NCBI GenBank assembly: GCA_028876065.1
Contig: JAGWTI010000014.1
Location: forward strand, 1 to 48,623
Reading direction: 5' to 3'
DNA: 48,623 nucleotides
Origin: Nitrospirota bacterium
Lineage (GTDB): Bacteria > Nitrospirota > Nitrospiria > Nitrospirales > Nitrospiraceae
The notes below the pieces were generated by a model. That model was not told where the DNA came from, made no database searches, and saw only the letters and a program-made list of their open reading frames with translations. Below are positions 14,601 to 22,940 of the stretch, in pieces. Each line of letters begins with the position of its first letter. Position 1 is the stretch's first letter. A program made the position numbers and the translations under genes.

Positions 14601-15005
14601 ATGACGGATAACCTTTCCATAGTCGTTCAGGTTGCGGCCGGCCTGATCGTGCAGGACGGCCGGTATCTGATCGCGCGCCGCAAGGCCCACGTCCACCTGG
14701 GCGGCCTCTGGGAATTTCCAGGCGGCAAACGGGAAGCCGGGGAATCGTTGGAGGAGTGCTTGCGCCGGGAGCTGCGCGAGGAGCTGGGCATCGAAATCAC
14801 GCCGCCGATCCGCTTTCGGGTCTTCCGGCATACGTATCCGGAGCAGTCCGTCGAGTTGCATTTTTTTCGATGCGCGATCCACGCCGGCCAGGCGCGTGCG
14901 CTCGACTGCGAAGAGCTCCGTTGGGTGGCCCCCGAAGAATTGGCCCGGTTCGAGTTTCCCGCCGCGGACCGGTCGCTGCTTGAAGAGCTGACGGCTGCGC
15001 GCTGA
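14601..15005 (+). CDS. Nudix hydrolase, MutT-like (8-oxo-dGTP diphosphatase)
   Basis: The 134-residue protein carries a complete Nudix box, GX5EX7REUXEEXGU, in GGKREAGESLEE followed by CLRRELREELGI (about residues 38-61). This is the metal-binding site that hydrolyses nucleoside diphosphates linked to another moiety. The flanking LGGLWEFPGGK is typical of MutT, which sanitises 8-oxo-dGTP. It follows the short MutY and precedes an exonuclease on the same strand, consistent with a small DNA-repair cluster. It may also stand in for the missing MutY C-terminal domain, which has the same fold; that is speculation. Confidence 0.9.
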   Translation: MTDNLSIVVQVAAGLIVQDGRYLIARRKAHVHLGGLWEFPGGKREAGESLEECLRRELREELGIEITPPIRFRVFRHTYPEQSVELHFFRCAIHAGQARALDCEELRWVAPEELARFEFPAADRSLLEELTAAR

Positions 15006-15022
15006 TTGCTGAAGGTTATTCC

Positions 15023-15733
15023 ATGAAAGTCGTGCTCGACATCGAAACGGTGCAGCCGCCGCGAGAGGAGTGGGCGAGGCTGGTGGGGCTGTCCGGTCCT
15101 CCGGCCGGAAACGGGGAGCCGGCCGACGATCTGTTCGCGTCCGCCGAGGCGGACGAGCGGAAGCGGAACGAGGACGAACAATACGAGCGGGCGTCGTTCG
15201 ACGGGACGTTCAGCCGGATCGTTTGCATCGGCCTCATTCAACTGTCCGATACGCTGGAGCCACTGGGGGCCCTGTCCTGGTATGGCGCGAACGAGCAGGA
15301 GTTGCTGCGGCAATTCTGGGCCAAGCTGGGGCAATTGCGCCCGTCTCTGTTCATCACCCACAACGGCCTGGGATTCGACCTGCCGTTCATCAAGAAACGA
15401 TCCGTCATTCACCAGGTGAAGCCCAGTCTGGAGATCAACCTGGCCAAGTTCAGGACCGAGCCGGTCTACGACACGATGGCGGTCTGGTCCAATTGGGACA
15501 ATCGGGGCTGGGTCAAGCTGGACGTGCTGGCGCGGGCGCTGAGCGTCGAGACCAAATCCGGCAGCGGGAAACAGGTCGCGGAGATGTGGGCCAAGGGACA
15601 GGGGAGAGAGATTGCCGAGTACTGCCTGCAAGACACCTACGTGACCTATGCCTGTTATTGCCGGATGAACTTCCGGCCGCTCTTGCCGCGCGAAACGGTC
15701 TTGGCGGCGAAGGAACTGATCGAAACGCGGTGA
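15023..15733 (+). CDS. predicted 3'-5' exonuclease, PolB-like DEDDy family
   Basis: The 236-residue protein has RNase H-like exonuclease motifs: the opening MKVVLDIETV (Asp-X-Glu), a middle block FITHNGLGFDLPF, and a C-terminal YCLQDTYVTY matching the YXXXD motif of DEDDy exonucleases. This resembles the stand-alone PolB exonuclease domain family I know as DNA_pol_B_exo2. A Glu/Asp/Arg-rich insertion at about 38-60 separates motif I from the next strand. It lies 17 bases after the Nudix gene, probably in one operon with mutY, and presumably degrades single-stranded DNA in repair. Confidence 0.85.
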   Translation: MKVVLDIETVQPPREEWARLVGLSGPPAGNGEPADDLFASAEADERKRNEDEQYERASFDGTFSRIVCIGLIQLSDTLEPLGALSWYGANEQELLRQFWAKLGQLRPSLFITHNGLGFDLPFIKKRSVIHQVKPSLEINLAKFRTEPVYDTMAVWSNWDNRGWVKLDVLARALSVETKSGSGKQVAEMWAKGQGREIAEYCLQDTYVTYACYCRMNFRPLLPRETVLAAKELIETR

Positions 15734-15754
15734 GGTCGGTGCGCCTGGCGAGGC

Positions 15755-16807
15755 TCAGGGGATCGGCGGCGGAGGCGTCGCGGGGGTCGGTTTCTTTTTC
15801 TTCTTCAATTTCTGCTTCTCGGCGTCCTGCTCGGCGAGTTGTTTCTTGATCGCGCGGAGTTCCTCCTTCAACTCCTGCATCTCCAGATCCTTCTTGATCA
15901 AGAGATCCTTGACCGATTGGAGTTCGGTGGAGGCGGCGCCTTCCGCTTGGGTCGGCTGAGGTTGGGCCATGGTTTTGGCCGGCGCCGGCATGGCGGCTCC
16001 TTTCGCCGCGCCGGTTTCTTTGGCCGGCAGAGGGCGCGAAGGGGGGGCGGAAGCCTGGGCGATGGGGGCGGTCGGCAGTTTGGCCAGCAACTGGTAATCG
16101 AGCACCACGGTTGTCGTGGCGGAGTCGCCGAAGAATCCGGATGACTTGAAGGAATCGGGCCGTACGGCCGCTTCCGGCGTAAAGACGACTTGCAGCCGGT
16201 CCAGGCCGGTCCGGTCCGGGATATAACGATTCGGCATATTGACTTGATCCGGCTTCGTCGGCCGGTGATGGTATTCCGCCAATGTGAGGTGCAGGGAAAG
16301 CCCGTGTACGTAGAGGCTTCCGGACGTCGTCTCCGGCTCCGGACCGTACGGGGGAGACTCGGAAGAGCCCACGGCGGCCCCTTCCCGCTCCTGGAAGGCG
16401 ATGGGGCTGACGAGATGCGATACGCGGAAGCTCACTTGTTGCGACGGGCCGGCCTGGGCCAGGGCTTTGACCAGAGGCGGGGCGAGGAACTTCACCTCTT
16501 CTTCCGTGAACACCCGGGTTGGCTTGGGCTTGCCGTCGAACAGGCCTGCGACCACGTTCTTATCCCCTACGACCTGAAGCCCGCGCAACGCCTGCGCGAC
16601 GGTGGTCTGGGGAAGCGTGATGGGGTGAGCCGCCTGAAGGGCCTTGTCCGGCAGGGCCTCCAGATAGACGCGTCCCTGATGGCTGTCGTAGACGATGAGT
16701 TCAGGACCGGCTGCCGACGCGCAGCCGACCGAGAGCGCGCTGGTCAGCAGGGCGGCCAGCAGCAATGAGGAGGGCCAAGGAGCGCGGTGTCGGGAGCGTT
16801 GACTCAT
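15755..16807 (-). CDS. probable lipoprotein with C-terminal coiled coil
   Basis: The 350-residue protein starts with a basic n-region and a hydrophobic stretch ending LTSALSVGCAS, a plausible lipobox with Cys near residue 29. The middle (about 40-215) is a globular domain I do not recognise. It is followed by a Pro/Ala-rich linker (about 225-280), a Glu/Lys coiled coil (about 285-335) and the tail KLKKKKKPTPATPPPPIP. That layout suggests an envelope-anchored domain with a charged extension. The ATG at 16807 was chosen because it gives the compact signal peptide. It is divergent from the porin at 17107 and shares its upstream region. Confidence 0.7.
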   Translation of the reverse strand: MSQRSRHRAPWPSSLLLAALLTSALSVGCASAAGPELIVYDSHQGRVYLEALPDKALQAAHPITLPQTTVAQALRGLQVVGDKNVVAGLFDGKPKPTRVFTEEEVKFLAPPLVKALAQAGPSQQVSFRVSHLVSPIAFQEREGAAVGSSESPPYGPEPETTSGSLYVHGLSLHLTLAEYHHRPTKPDQVNMPNRYIPDRTGLDRLQVVFTPEAAVRPDSFKSSGFFGDSATTTVVLDYQLLAKLPTAPIAQASAPPSRPLPAKETGAAKGAAMPAPAKTMAQPQPTQAEGAASTELQSVKDLLIKKDLEMQELKEELRAIKKQLAEQDAEKQKLKKKKKPTPATPPPPIP

Positions 16808-16898
16808 GATCGGACGGCTTGGGTTGCTCCTGCGTAACGACATGCAGTGTATCATAAAGCTTGGGTTGGGCAGAACGAAAGAAACGTAAAACAAATGG

Positions 16899-16927
16899 TT
16901 GACAGGAATCGGACGGCTTGGTATAAA
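16899..16927 (+). promoter_or_regulatory. strong sigma70-type promoter of the porin/urt region
   Basis: A perfect TTGACA (16899-16904) and TATAAA (16922-16927) are spaced by exactly 17 bases. Transcription would start near 16934, leaving a leader of about 170 bases before the porin ATG at 17107. Confidence 0.75.
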
Positions 16928-16955
16928 CACCCCCCGAAAATGTAGGCGTCGCGGC

Positions 16956-17049
16956 AGTGGACAATGTCGTCCACTCTTTCAGCGCCGACACAGGTGAAGG
17001 ACAATGGCGTCCTTTTGGTCCAAGGCGGACCGGAAGGGCGTTTTTTTTT
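16956..17049 (+). promoter_or_regulatory. three-hairpin leader with a T-run upstream of the urea-locus porin
   Basis: Hairpin 1 is AGTGGAC/GTCCACT (16956-16975, loop AATGTC). Hairpin 2 is AAGGAC/GTCCTT (16997-17014, loop AATGGC). Both share GGACAATGKCGTCC, with centres 40 bp apart. Hairpin 3 is GGTCC/GGACC (17017-17031), followed after nine bases by nine T residues (17041-17049). The element could be a tandem operator or an RNA regulator with an imperfect terminator. Confidence 0.55.
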
Positions 17050-17106
17050 GCCTCGCGTCCTCCGGTCTCGCTTCACATTGAATCGGTTGGGGAGACGGAG
17101 GACGTC

Positions 17107-18489
17107 ATGGTGAAAACACTGCGTGTATGGGGCGCCGTAAGCGTGGCGCTGCTGGCCGGCGCGCTCGTGGTGGGCGCAGGGCCGGTCGCGGCGCAAGAAC
17201 AGAAAACGGAAGCACAGAAAGTCGAAGAATTGCCGCCGGAGCAGGTTGAAGGAGCCGGCCAGCTGGTCCGGAAGGAAGAAGCCGGCGTCCACCTTTGCGC
17301 CGGCTGTTTGTCGGCCATCTATACCGAAGGCAGCAAGGGGAGCATCACCCCCTACGGGCGCATCGAACTCGATGCGATTTACAGCAGCCGCAACAACAAC
17401 CCGCTGGACCCGGGCCAGTTCAACGGGTACGCCACGGCGGCCGGCAAAGGCAACAACGCCACCGCCACCCTGAACCCGCGGTACAGCGTGTTCGGCATCC
17501 GGGCGGACCGGACGGATGGGAAGCATACGCTGACCGGCGTGGTCGAAGTGGACTTCTACGGACAGACGGACAATGCCGGCAACCTTCCGCCCCGTCTGCG
17601 TTTGGCCAACGTGAAGTATACGAACGACAAGACCAGTTTGACGGCCGGTATGGACTGGACGCCGATCATGGCCCTGCACCCGGATCTGATCGACTTCTCG
17701 ATCATGGGATACGGCGGGAACCTCTGGCAACGTTTGCCGCAAGTCACCGTGCGGCATCAGTTCAATCAAAACCTCGAGGGCTTGGTGACGGTCATGCGGT
17801 TCGAGCGCGGCCTGTCCGCGTGCTGCGGCAACACGCAAACCAGACCCACGACGGTTCCGTCGGGCCAGGTCGGCGGCGGCGCCACCAACGTCGCGCCCTT
17901 CAACGATCCGGTGCAGAACCCCTACTACGGAGGCCGGTTGGCCTACAGCGGAACCGGCACGATGCAAGGCACGATGCTTGCGGCCAGCGTCGGCTACCGG
18001 TACTATCGCTCCGCGCCGATTACGGGCAATGCGACGTTCCAGTCCGGACGGGACATCAACTCCTACTTGGTCGGAGCCGAATTGGTCCACCCGCTCAGCA
18101 AGAACCTGAAGTTCTCCGGCGAGGTTGCGTATGGTCAGGCGCTGGGCGTGGAGTTTTTCCGTTTCAACCAGGAGCTGAACTTGACGACCGGCCAACCGAT
18201 CCGGACCTTGGTCGGCTGGGGCCAGATGTCGTACGCTCCCTCCGGCTCGCCCAATACCTTCCTGGTCGGCTATGGTTTCGACAACCCCAACAAGAACGAT
18301 CTGAATGGGAGCACGACGGCGGCGAACATCCAATATCTGTCCAACCAGCGGATGTACGCGACGTGGGTCCGGCCGATCTGGGCCGACTTCTACTTCGGTG
18401 CGGAGTTTCAGAACCTCTGGACCCAGTGGACCACCATGGAACGGTTCTCGGGTCAACAATACAACATGTCCGTGTGGTACAACTTTTGA
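17107..18489 (+). CDS. outer-membrane beta-barrel porin of the urea locus
   Basis: The 460-residue product has a Sec signal peptide (cleavage after GPVAA, about residue 29) and then a polar region followed by amphipathic, aromatic-rich strands ending in Phe (MSVWYNF), the usual barrel C-terminus. An N-terminal pair of Cys (HLCAGCLS, about 60-67) is unusual for a porin. Glycine- and asparagine-rich loops (SRNNNPLDPGQFNG) are typical of surface loops. It probably lets urea or other small solutes cross the outer membrane, judging from its position directly before urtA. A GGAGACGGAGG Shine-Dalgarno precedes the ATG. Confidence 0.85.
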   Translation: MVKTLRVWGAVSVALLAGALVVGAGPVAAQEQKTEAQKVEELPPEQVEGAGQLVRKEEAGVHLCAGCLSAIYTEGSKGSITPYGRIELDAIYSSRNNNPLDPGQFNGYATAAGKGNNATATLNPRYSVFGIRADRTDGKHTLTGVVEVDFYGQTDNAGNLPPRLRLANVKYTNDKTSLTAGMDWTPIMALHPDLIDFSIMGYGGNLWQRLPQVTVRHQFNQNLEGLVTVMRFERGLSACCGNTQTRPTTVPSGQVGGGATNVAPFNDPVQNPYYGGRLAYSGTGTMQGTMLAASVGYRYYRSAPITGNATFQSGRDINSYLVGAELVHPLSKNLKFSGEVAYGQALGVEFFRFNQELNLTTGQPIRTLVGWGQMSYAPSGSPNTFLVGYGFDNPNKNDLNGSTTAANIQYLSNQRMYATWVRPIWADFYFGAEFQNLWTQWTTMERFSGQQYNMSVWYNF

Positions 18490-18496
18490 GAGCGGG

Positions 18497-18519
18497 AAGT
18501 GAGTCCTTCAGACTCACTT
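18497..18519 (+). promoter_or_regulatory. perfect 9-bp hairpin between porin and urtA
   Basis: AAGTGAGTC (18497-18505) pairs with GACTCACTT (18511-18519) around loop CTTCA, eight bases after the porin stop and directly before the urtA Shine-Dalgarno AAAGGAG. With no U-tract it is more likely an mRNA stability or processing element than a terminator. Confidence 0.55.
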
Positions 18520-18534
18520 GAAAGGAGCGACAAC

Positions 18535-19902
18535 ATGGCACCGATTTCTGACGACAACAAACAGCCGGTCGAAAGCGGGGACCTGCCCAATGTCGGGGAG
18601 TCCCGGCGCGATTTCCTCGTGAAAAGCACGAGAGTGGCCGCGGGTCTTGGCGTGGCGGCCCTGCTCGGGGATTTGGGCAATTGGGCACTGTCCTATGCGG
18701 CGGACAAGGAACCGATCAAGATCGGGGTGCTGCATTCCTTGAGCGGCACGATGGCGATCAGCGAAGTGTCCCTGCGCGACGTCGTGCTGATGGCGGTGGA
18801 AGAGATCAACGCCAAAGGCGGCGTGATGGGCCGCAAGATCGAGCCGGTGGTCGTGGACCCGGCTTCCAACTGGGACCTCTTTGCGGAGAAGGCCAAGCAA
18901 CTGCTGCTGGTGGACAAGGTGGCGGTGGTCTTCGGCTGTTGGACCTCGGTGAGCCGCAAGTCCGTGCTGCCGGTCTTCGAGAAGAACAACGGGCTGCTCT
19001 TCTACCCGGTGCAGTATGAAGGCGAAGAGTGCTCCCACAACGTGTTCTACACCGGCGCGGCGGTCAACCAGCAGGCGGTGCCGGCCGTGGAATACCTGAT
19101 GAGCAAGGAAGGGGGCGGGTTCAAGAAGTTTTACCTGCTCGGCACCGATTACGTGTACCCCCGCACGACGAACAAGATCCTGCGGGCCATGCTGCTGGCC
19201 AAGAAGGTGCCGGCGGCCAATATCATGGAAGAATACACGCCGTTCCACCACCAGGATTACCAGACCATCGTCGGCAAGGTGAAAAAGTTCGCGGCGGGCG
19301 GCGGGGCCGCGGTCATCAGCACCATCAACGGCGACAGCAACGTGCCGTTCTACAAGGAATTCGCCAACCAGGGCTTGCGGGCCGAGGACGCCCCGATCAT
19401 GGCCTTCAGCGTGGCGGAAGACGAACTGCGCGGCATGGACACGACGGCCCTGGTCGGACACCTCGCGGCCTGGAACTATTACCAGAGCGTGGATACGCCG
19501 CAGAACAAGCAGTTCGTGGCCAACTTCAAGGCCTACTGCAAGAAGCACAATCTGCCGGACGGGGAGAAACGGGTGACGGACGATCCGATCGAGGCGGCCT
19601 ACTTCGGTGTCCATGTCTGGAAGCAGGCGGTCGAGAAGGCCGGCAAGACCGATGTGGATGCGGTGCGCAAGGCCGTCTATGGGCAGAAGTTCCTGGCGCC
19701 GGGCGGCGAGATCAAGATGGACGAGGCCAACCACCATACGCACAAGCCGGTCTTGATCGGCGAGATCCTGAAGGACGGGCAGTTCAAGACGGTCTGGCGG
19801 TCCAAGGGTCTGGTGAAGCCGGAGCCCTGGAGCGAGTACACGAACCCGGACAAGGGGTGCGACTGGATCGGTCACCAGGGCACCTATCAGAAGAAGGCCT
19901 AG
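18535..19902 (+). CDS. urtA: urea ABC transporter, substrate-binding protein (UrtA)
   Basis: UrtA is the periplasmic urea receptor of the UrtABCDE high-affinity importer. The 455-residue protein carries a twin-arginine motif SRRDFLVK (residues 23-30) followed by a hydrophobic stretch, so it is likely exported folded by Tat. The mature part begins IKIGVLHSLSGTMAISE, the classic start of type I branched-chain amino acid/amide binding proteins, and has the urea-family blocks FYPVQYEGEECS and TINGDSNVPFYKE. The ATG at 18535 follows AAAGGAG by seven bases. The gene ends in a duplicated 18-bp segment and a strong terminator. Confidence 0.97.
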   Translation: MAPISDDNKQPVESGDLPNVGESRRDFLVKSTRVAAGLGVAALLGDLGNWALSYAADKEPIKIGVLHSLSGTMAISEVSLRDVVLMAVEEINAKGGVMGRKIEPVVVDPASNWDLFAEKAKQLLLVDKVAVVFGCWTSVSRKSVLPVFEKNNGLLFYPVQYEGEECSHNVFYTGAAVNQQAVPAVEYLMSKEGGGFKKFYLLGTDYVYPRTTNKILRAMLLAKKVPAANIMEEYTPFHHQDYQTIVGKVKKFAAGGGAAVISTINGDSNVPFYKEFANQGLRAEDAPIMAFSVAEDELRGMDTTALVGHLAAWNYYQSVDTPQNKQFVANFKAYCKKHNLPDGEKRVTDDPIEAAYFGVHVWKQAVEKAGKTDVDAVRKAVYGQKFLAPGGEIKMDEANHHTHKPVLIGEILKDGQFKTVWRSKGLVKPEPWSEYTNPDKGCDWIGHQGTYQKKA

Positions 19903-19923
19903 GGCCAGAAGAAGGCCTAGGGG
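19888..19923. repeat. 18-bp tandem duplication over the urtA stop codon
   Basis: CAGAAGAAGGCCTAGGGC (19888-19905) is followed directly by a copy differing only in the last base (19906-19923). Each copy carries an in-frame TAG. Confidence 0.9.
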
Positions 19924-19929
19924 CATCCC

Positions 19930-19972
19930 GGTGTGGCGCGACCGTATCTTGTCGCGCCACACCTCTGTTTTG
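19930..19972 (+). terminator. strong intrinsic terminator/attenuator between urtA and urtB
   Basis: A perfect 13-bp stem, GGTGTGGCGCGAC (19930-19942) with GTCGCGCCACACC (19951-19963), loop CGTATCTT, is followed by TCTGTTTTG. Partial read-through would give much more UrtA than membrane and ATPase subunits. Confidence 0.85.
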
Positions 19973-20114
19973 GGGGCGACAGGGTTGAGGGATGAAGCGG
20001 ACGGGCAGCGGGACGATCGCAGAAGTCAACCGGTGGATTGCTCCAACCTGCCCGTCGAACTCGATGCGGATGTGTGAGCATGGGTTTACCAACCGAGGCA
20101 GGAATAGGATCGTG

Positions 20115-21698
20115 ATGAAATTGCTGCGGATCGCGATGCTGGGGATGCTGGTCCTGGGCGGGACGGTTGTCGCGGGCGCGGCCGAGGAACCGACGACGGC
20201 CCCTTCCGCTCAGGCCGCGCCGGTGTCGCTCGAACAAGCCCTCAAGGATCTGGCCAGCGAGGACGCGGCGGTTCAAGACGCGGCCGTTCAGCTGTTGATT
20301 GCCCGGGGCGACGCCGGCCTCTTGCCGAAGTTGGAGGCCATGCGTGCCGACGGGGATCGCAGCCTGCGGATGGCGATCAAGCCGGTCATGGACCTGCTGA
20401 AGAACAAGACCAAGCTGGCGAGTTCGGAGGCGGAGGACCGGCGTTCCGCGGCAGCCGACATGGCGACGCTCGGGCATCCGATCGTCTTGGTCTGGCTGGA
20501 AGCGGCGCGCCCGATGGAACAGGATCGATGGGTCCGCTATACGATCGAAGAGTCGATCGGGTTGATCAAGCTGGCGAGCGACGATCCCGCCGTCAAGGCG
20601 GCGGCCGCAACCAAGCTGGGCGAGTTGCACAGTCAAAACGCCGTGCCGGCTTTGAAAGAGCTGGCCGGTCCCGCGGCGATCCCCGGGCAGGAACCGGCAA
20701 TCGGTTCCGGAGCGGGGGAACCGTCGCCGGAGCAGGCTCTTGTCGCCAAGGCGGCCAGAGAGGCTATCGAGCGCATTGAAACCTGGGGCAGCTGGACCAG
20801 CGCCATCGAGACCCTGTTCCGCGGCATCAGTTTGAGTTCGGTCTTACTGCTGATGGCGCTGGGGCTGGCGATTATTTTCGGGCTCATGGGCGTGATCAAT
20901 ATGGCCCACGGCGAGTTCATGATGCTGGGGGCCTATGCCACCTTCTTGACGCAGGAAGGGTTCAAAGCGTTGCTGCCTCCCGGCCTCTTCGACTATTATT
21001 TTCTCCTGGCCTTGCCCTGTTCGTTCCTGGCGGCCGGCCTGTTCGGTCTCTTGTTGGAAGCGTCGCTGATCCGGTTTTTGTACGGCCGCCCGTTGGAAAC
21101 CCTGCTGGCGACCTGGGGCGTCAGCTTGATCTTGATCCAGGGGGCTCGCGTCGTCTTCGGGGATTTGACCTCGGTGGTGGCGCCGAGTTGGCTGAGCGGC
21201 GGGATGCAGGTGATGGTGGGCGTGCAGCTCCCTTACAACCGCCTCTTCATCATCGCGCTGGCCTCCGTCTGCGTGCTGGGCATCTATTTCCTGCTGTTCC
21301 GCACCGGTGTGGGGTTGAAGGTTCGGGCGGTGATGCAGAATCGGAACATGAGCGCCTGCCTGGCGATTCCGACCCGCAAAGTGGACGCCTACACGTTTGC
21401 GTTCGGGTCCGGCCTGGCCGGCCTGGCCGGCTGCGCGCTCACGCTCATCGGCAACGTCGAGCCGGGGCTGGGACAGAACTACATCGTGGATTCGTTCATG
21501 GTCGTGGTGACCGGCGGGGTGGGGAAGTTGGCCGGCACGATCGTGGCTTCGTTGGGGATCGGCGGCTTGAACAAACTGCTGGAGCCGAGCTTCGGGGCGG
21601 TGTATGGTAAGGTGTTCATTCTGGTGTTGGTGGTGCTGTTCCTGCAATGGCGGCCGTCCGGGTTGTTCACGATCAAAGGCCGGCACGTCGAGTCGTGA
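20115..21698 (+). CDS. urtB: urea ABC transporter, permease UrtB
   Basis: UrtB is one of two inner-membrane channel subunits. The 527-residue protein has a signal peptide (about 1-22), a periplasmic alpha-helical domain (about 35-225) of the kind seen in UrtB proteins, and then about eight membrane segments from residue 235. The branched-chain-permease motif NMAHGEFMMLGAY sits near residue 262, and VVVTGGVGKLAGT near the end is also typical. The frame is open to 19992, but the ATG at 20115 gives the clean signal peptide. It is separated from urtA by a terminator and so is expressed by read-through or from its own promoter. Confidence 0.96.
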   Translation: MKLLRIAMLGMLVLGGTVVAGAAEEPTTAPSAQAAPVSLEQALKDLASEDAAVQDAAVQLLIARGDAGLLPKLEAMRADGDRSLRMAIKPVMDLLKNKTKLASSEAEDRRSAAADMATLGHPIVLVWLEAARPMEQDRWVRYTIEESIGLIKLASDDPAVKAAAATKLGELHSQNAVPALKELAGPAAIPGQEPAIGSGAGEPSPEQALVAKAAREAIERIETWGSWTSAIETLFRGISLSSVLLLMALGLAIIFGLMGVINMAHGEFMMLGAYATFLTQEGFKALLPPGLFDYYFLLALPCSFLAAGLFGLLLEASLIRFLYGRPLETLLATWGVSLILIQGARVVFGDLTSVVAPSWLSGGMQVMVGVQLPYNRLFIIALASVCVLGIYFLLFRTGVGLKVRAVMQNRNMSACLAIPTRKVDAYTFAFGSGLAGLAGCALTLIGNVEPGLGQNYIVDSFMVVVTGGVGKLAGTIVASLGIGGLNKLLEPSFGAVYGKVFILVLVVLFLQWRPSGLFTIKGRHVES

Positions 21699-21792
21699 AG
21701 CGTGAAGCAAGACGGTCTCTCTCCCAACAACGAGATACGCACGACGAGATACGAGTGATGAACGACGAGTGCCTGTGGCCGAATCAGAGATA

Positions 21793-22926
21793 ATGGAACA
21801 GGGGAGAGAATCAAAGGAAGGCCTGCCCTTCTGGCTGGTCGGCTTTTTCCTGCTGATCGTCCTGCCGCTCTTGAACGTGCTCCCCGGAGCGGAGTCTCCG
21901 CTGCACGTCTCCGACTTTACCTTGAATCTGTTCGGCAAGTTTCTGGCCTTCGCGATTCTCGCGCTGGGGTTGGATCTGATCTGGGGCTATACGGGTATCT
22001 TGAGTCTCGGCCATGGCGTGTTCTTCGGCCTGGGGGCCTATGCGATCGGGATGCACATGATGCTCTCGATCGGGACCGAGAGCGTCTACGGCAGTGCGTT
22101 GCCGGACTTCATGGTCTGGAACCAGGTCAAGGACCTGCCGTTGTTTTGGAAGCCGTTCCACAGCGCCTGGCTGGCGGTGGCCGCGGCCATCCTGGTCCCG
22201 ACGGCCTTCGCCGCGATCTTCGGGTTCCTCGCCTTTCGCAGCCGGATCAAGGGCGTCTACTTCTCGATTATCACCCAGGCCCTGGCCCTCTCGGCCTGGC
22301 TGGTGTTCAACCGAAACGAAACGAACCTGGGCGGCACCAACGGGTTGACCGATTTCAAGACGCTCTTCGGGCTCCGCCTGAGCGAACCGGGTACGCAGCG
22401 GGCCCTCTATGTCGCGACGGTCTTCTGCCTGGGCGCGGCCTATCTCCTCTGTCGTTGGATCATCAAGTCCCGGACGGGCAAAGTCTTGGTGGCCATCCGC
22501 GACAGCGAGCAGCGGGTGCTCTTTTCCGGCTATTCTCCGGCCAACTACAAGCTGTTCGTCTTCGTCGTGTCGGCCGCCTTGGCCGGTCTGGCCGGAGCCT
22601 TGTACGTGCCGCAGGTCGGGATCATCACGCCCGCGCAAATCGGCGTGCTGCCCTCCATCGAGATGGTCATCTGGGTGGCGGTCGGCGGACGGGGAACGTT
22701 GGCCGGCGCGGTGCTGGGCGCGGTCGGCGTGAACCTGGGGCGGAGCATCCTGACCAATCACTTTCCCGAACTGTGGCCCTTCTTCCTGGGCGGGCTCTTT
22801 ATCGCCGTCGTGCTGTTCTTCCCCGACGGCTGCGTCGGGTTGCTGCGGAAATTGGGCGGCGGCTGGCCGTCTCGGAAAGCCGGTAACGGATTGGACAAGC
22901 CGCTGGCCGCGTCGGATCCCCGCTAA
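21793..22926 (+). CDS. urtC: urea ABC transporter, permease UrtC
   Basis: UrtC is the second channel subunit and pairs with UrtB. The 377-residue protein has about ten hydrophobic segments and the family motif GYTGILSLGHGVFFGLGAYA near residue 75. A cytoplasmic coupling region is RWIIKSRTGKVLVAIRDSE near 235, and WVAVGGRGTLAGAVLGAVG lies near 295. The start could be the ATG at 21793 or GTG codons at 21769 or 21775; none has a strong Shine-Dalgarno. The 94-base gap after urtB contains short repeats of CGAGATACG. urtD follows 14 bases downstream. Confidence 0.95.
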   Translation: MEQGRESKEGLPFWLVGFFLLIVLPLLNVLPGAESPLHVSDFTLNLFGKFLAFAILALGLDLIWGYTGILSLGHGVFFGLGAYAIGMHMMLSIGTESVYGSALPDFMVWNQVKDLPLFWKPFHSAWLAVAAAILVPTAFAAIFGFLAFRSRIKGVYFSIITQALALSAWLVFNRNETNLGGTNGLTDFKTLFGLRLSEPGTQRALYVATVFCLGAAYLLCRWIIKSRTGKVLVAIRDSEQRVLFSGYSPANYKLFVFVVSAALAGLAGALYVPQVGIITPAQIGVLPSIEMVIWVAVGGRGTLAGAVLGAVGVNLGRSILTNHFPELWPFFLGGLFIAVVLFFPDGCVGLLRKLGGGWPSRKAGNGLDKPLAASDPR

Positions 22927-22940
22927 CCATCGAATAGGCG

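Noticed and set aside
17032-17049. Simple intrinsic terminator before the porin
   Set aside because: The nine-T run is separated from the nearest hairpin by nine bases, too far for a canonical terminator; it is kept only as part of a possible regulatory leader.
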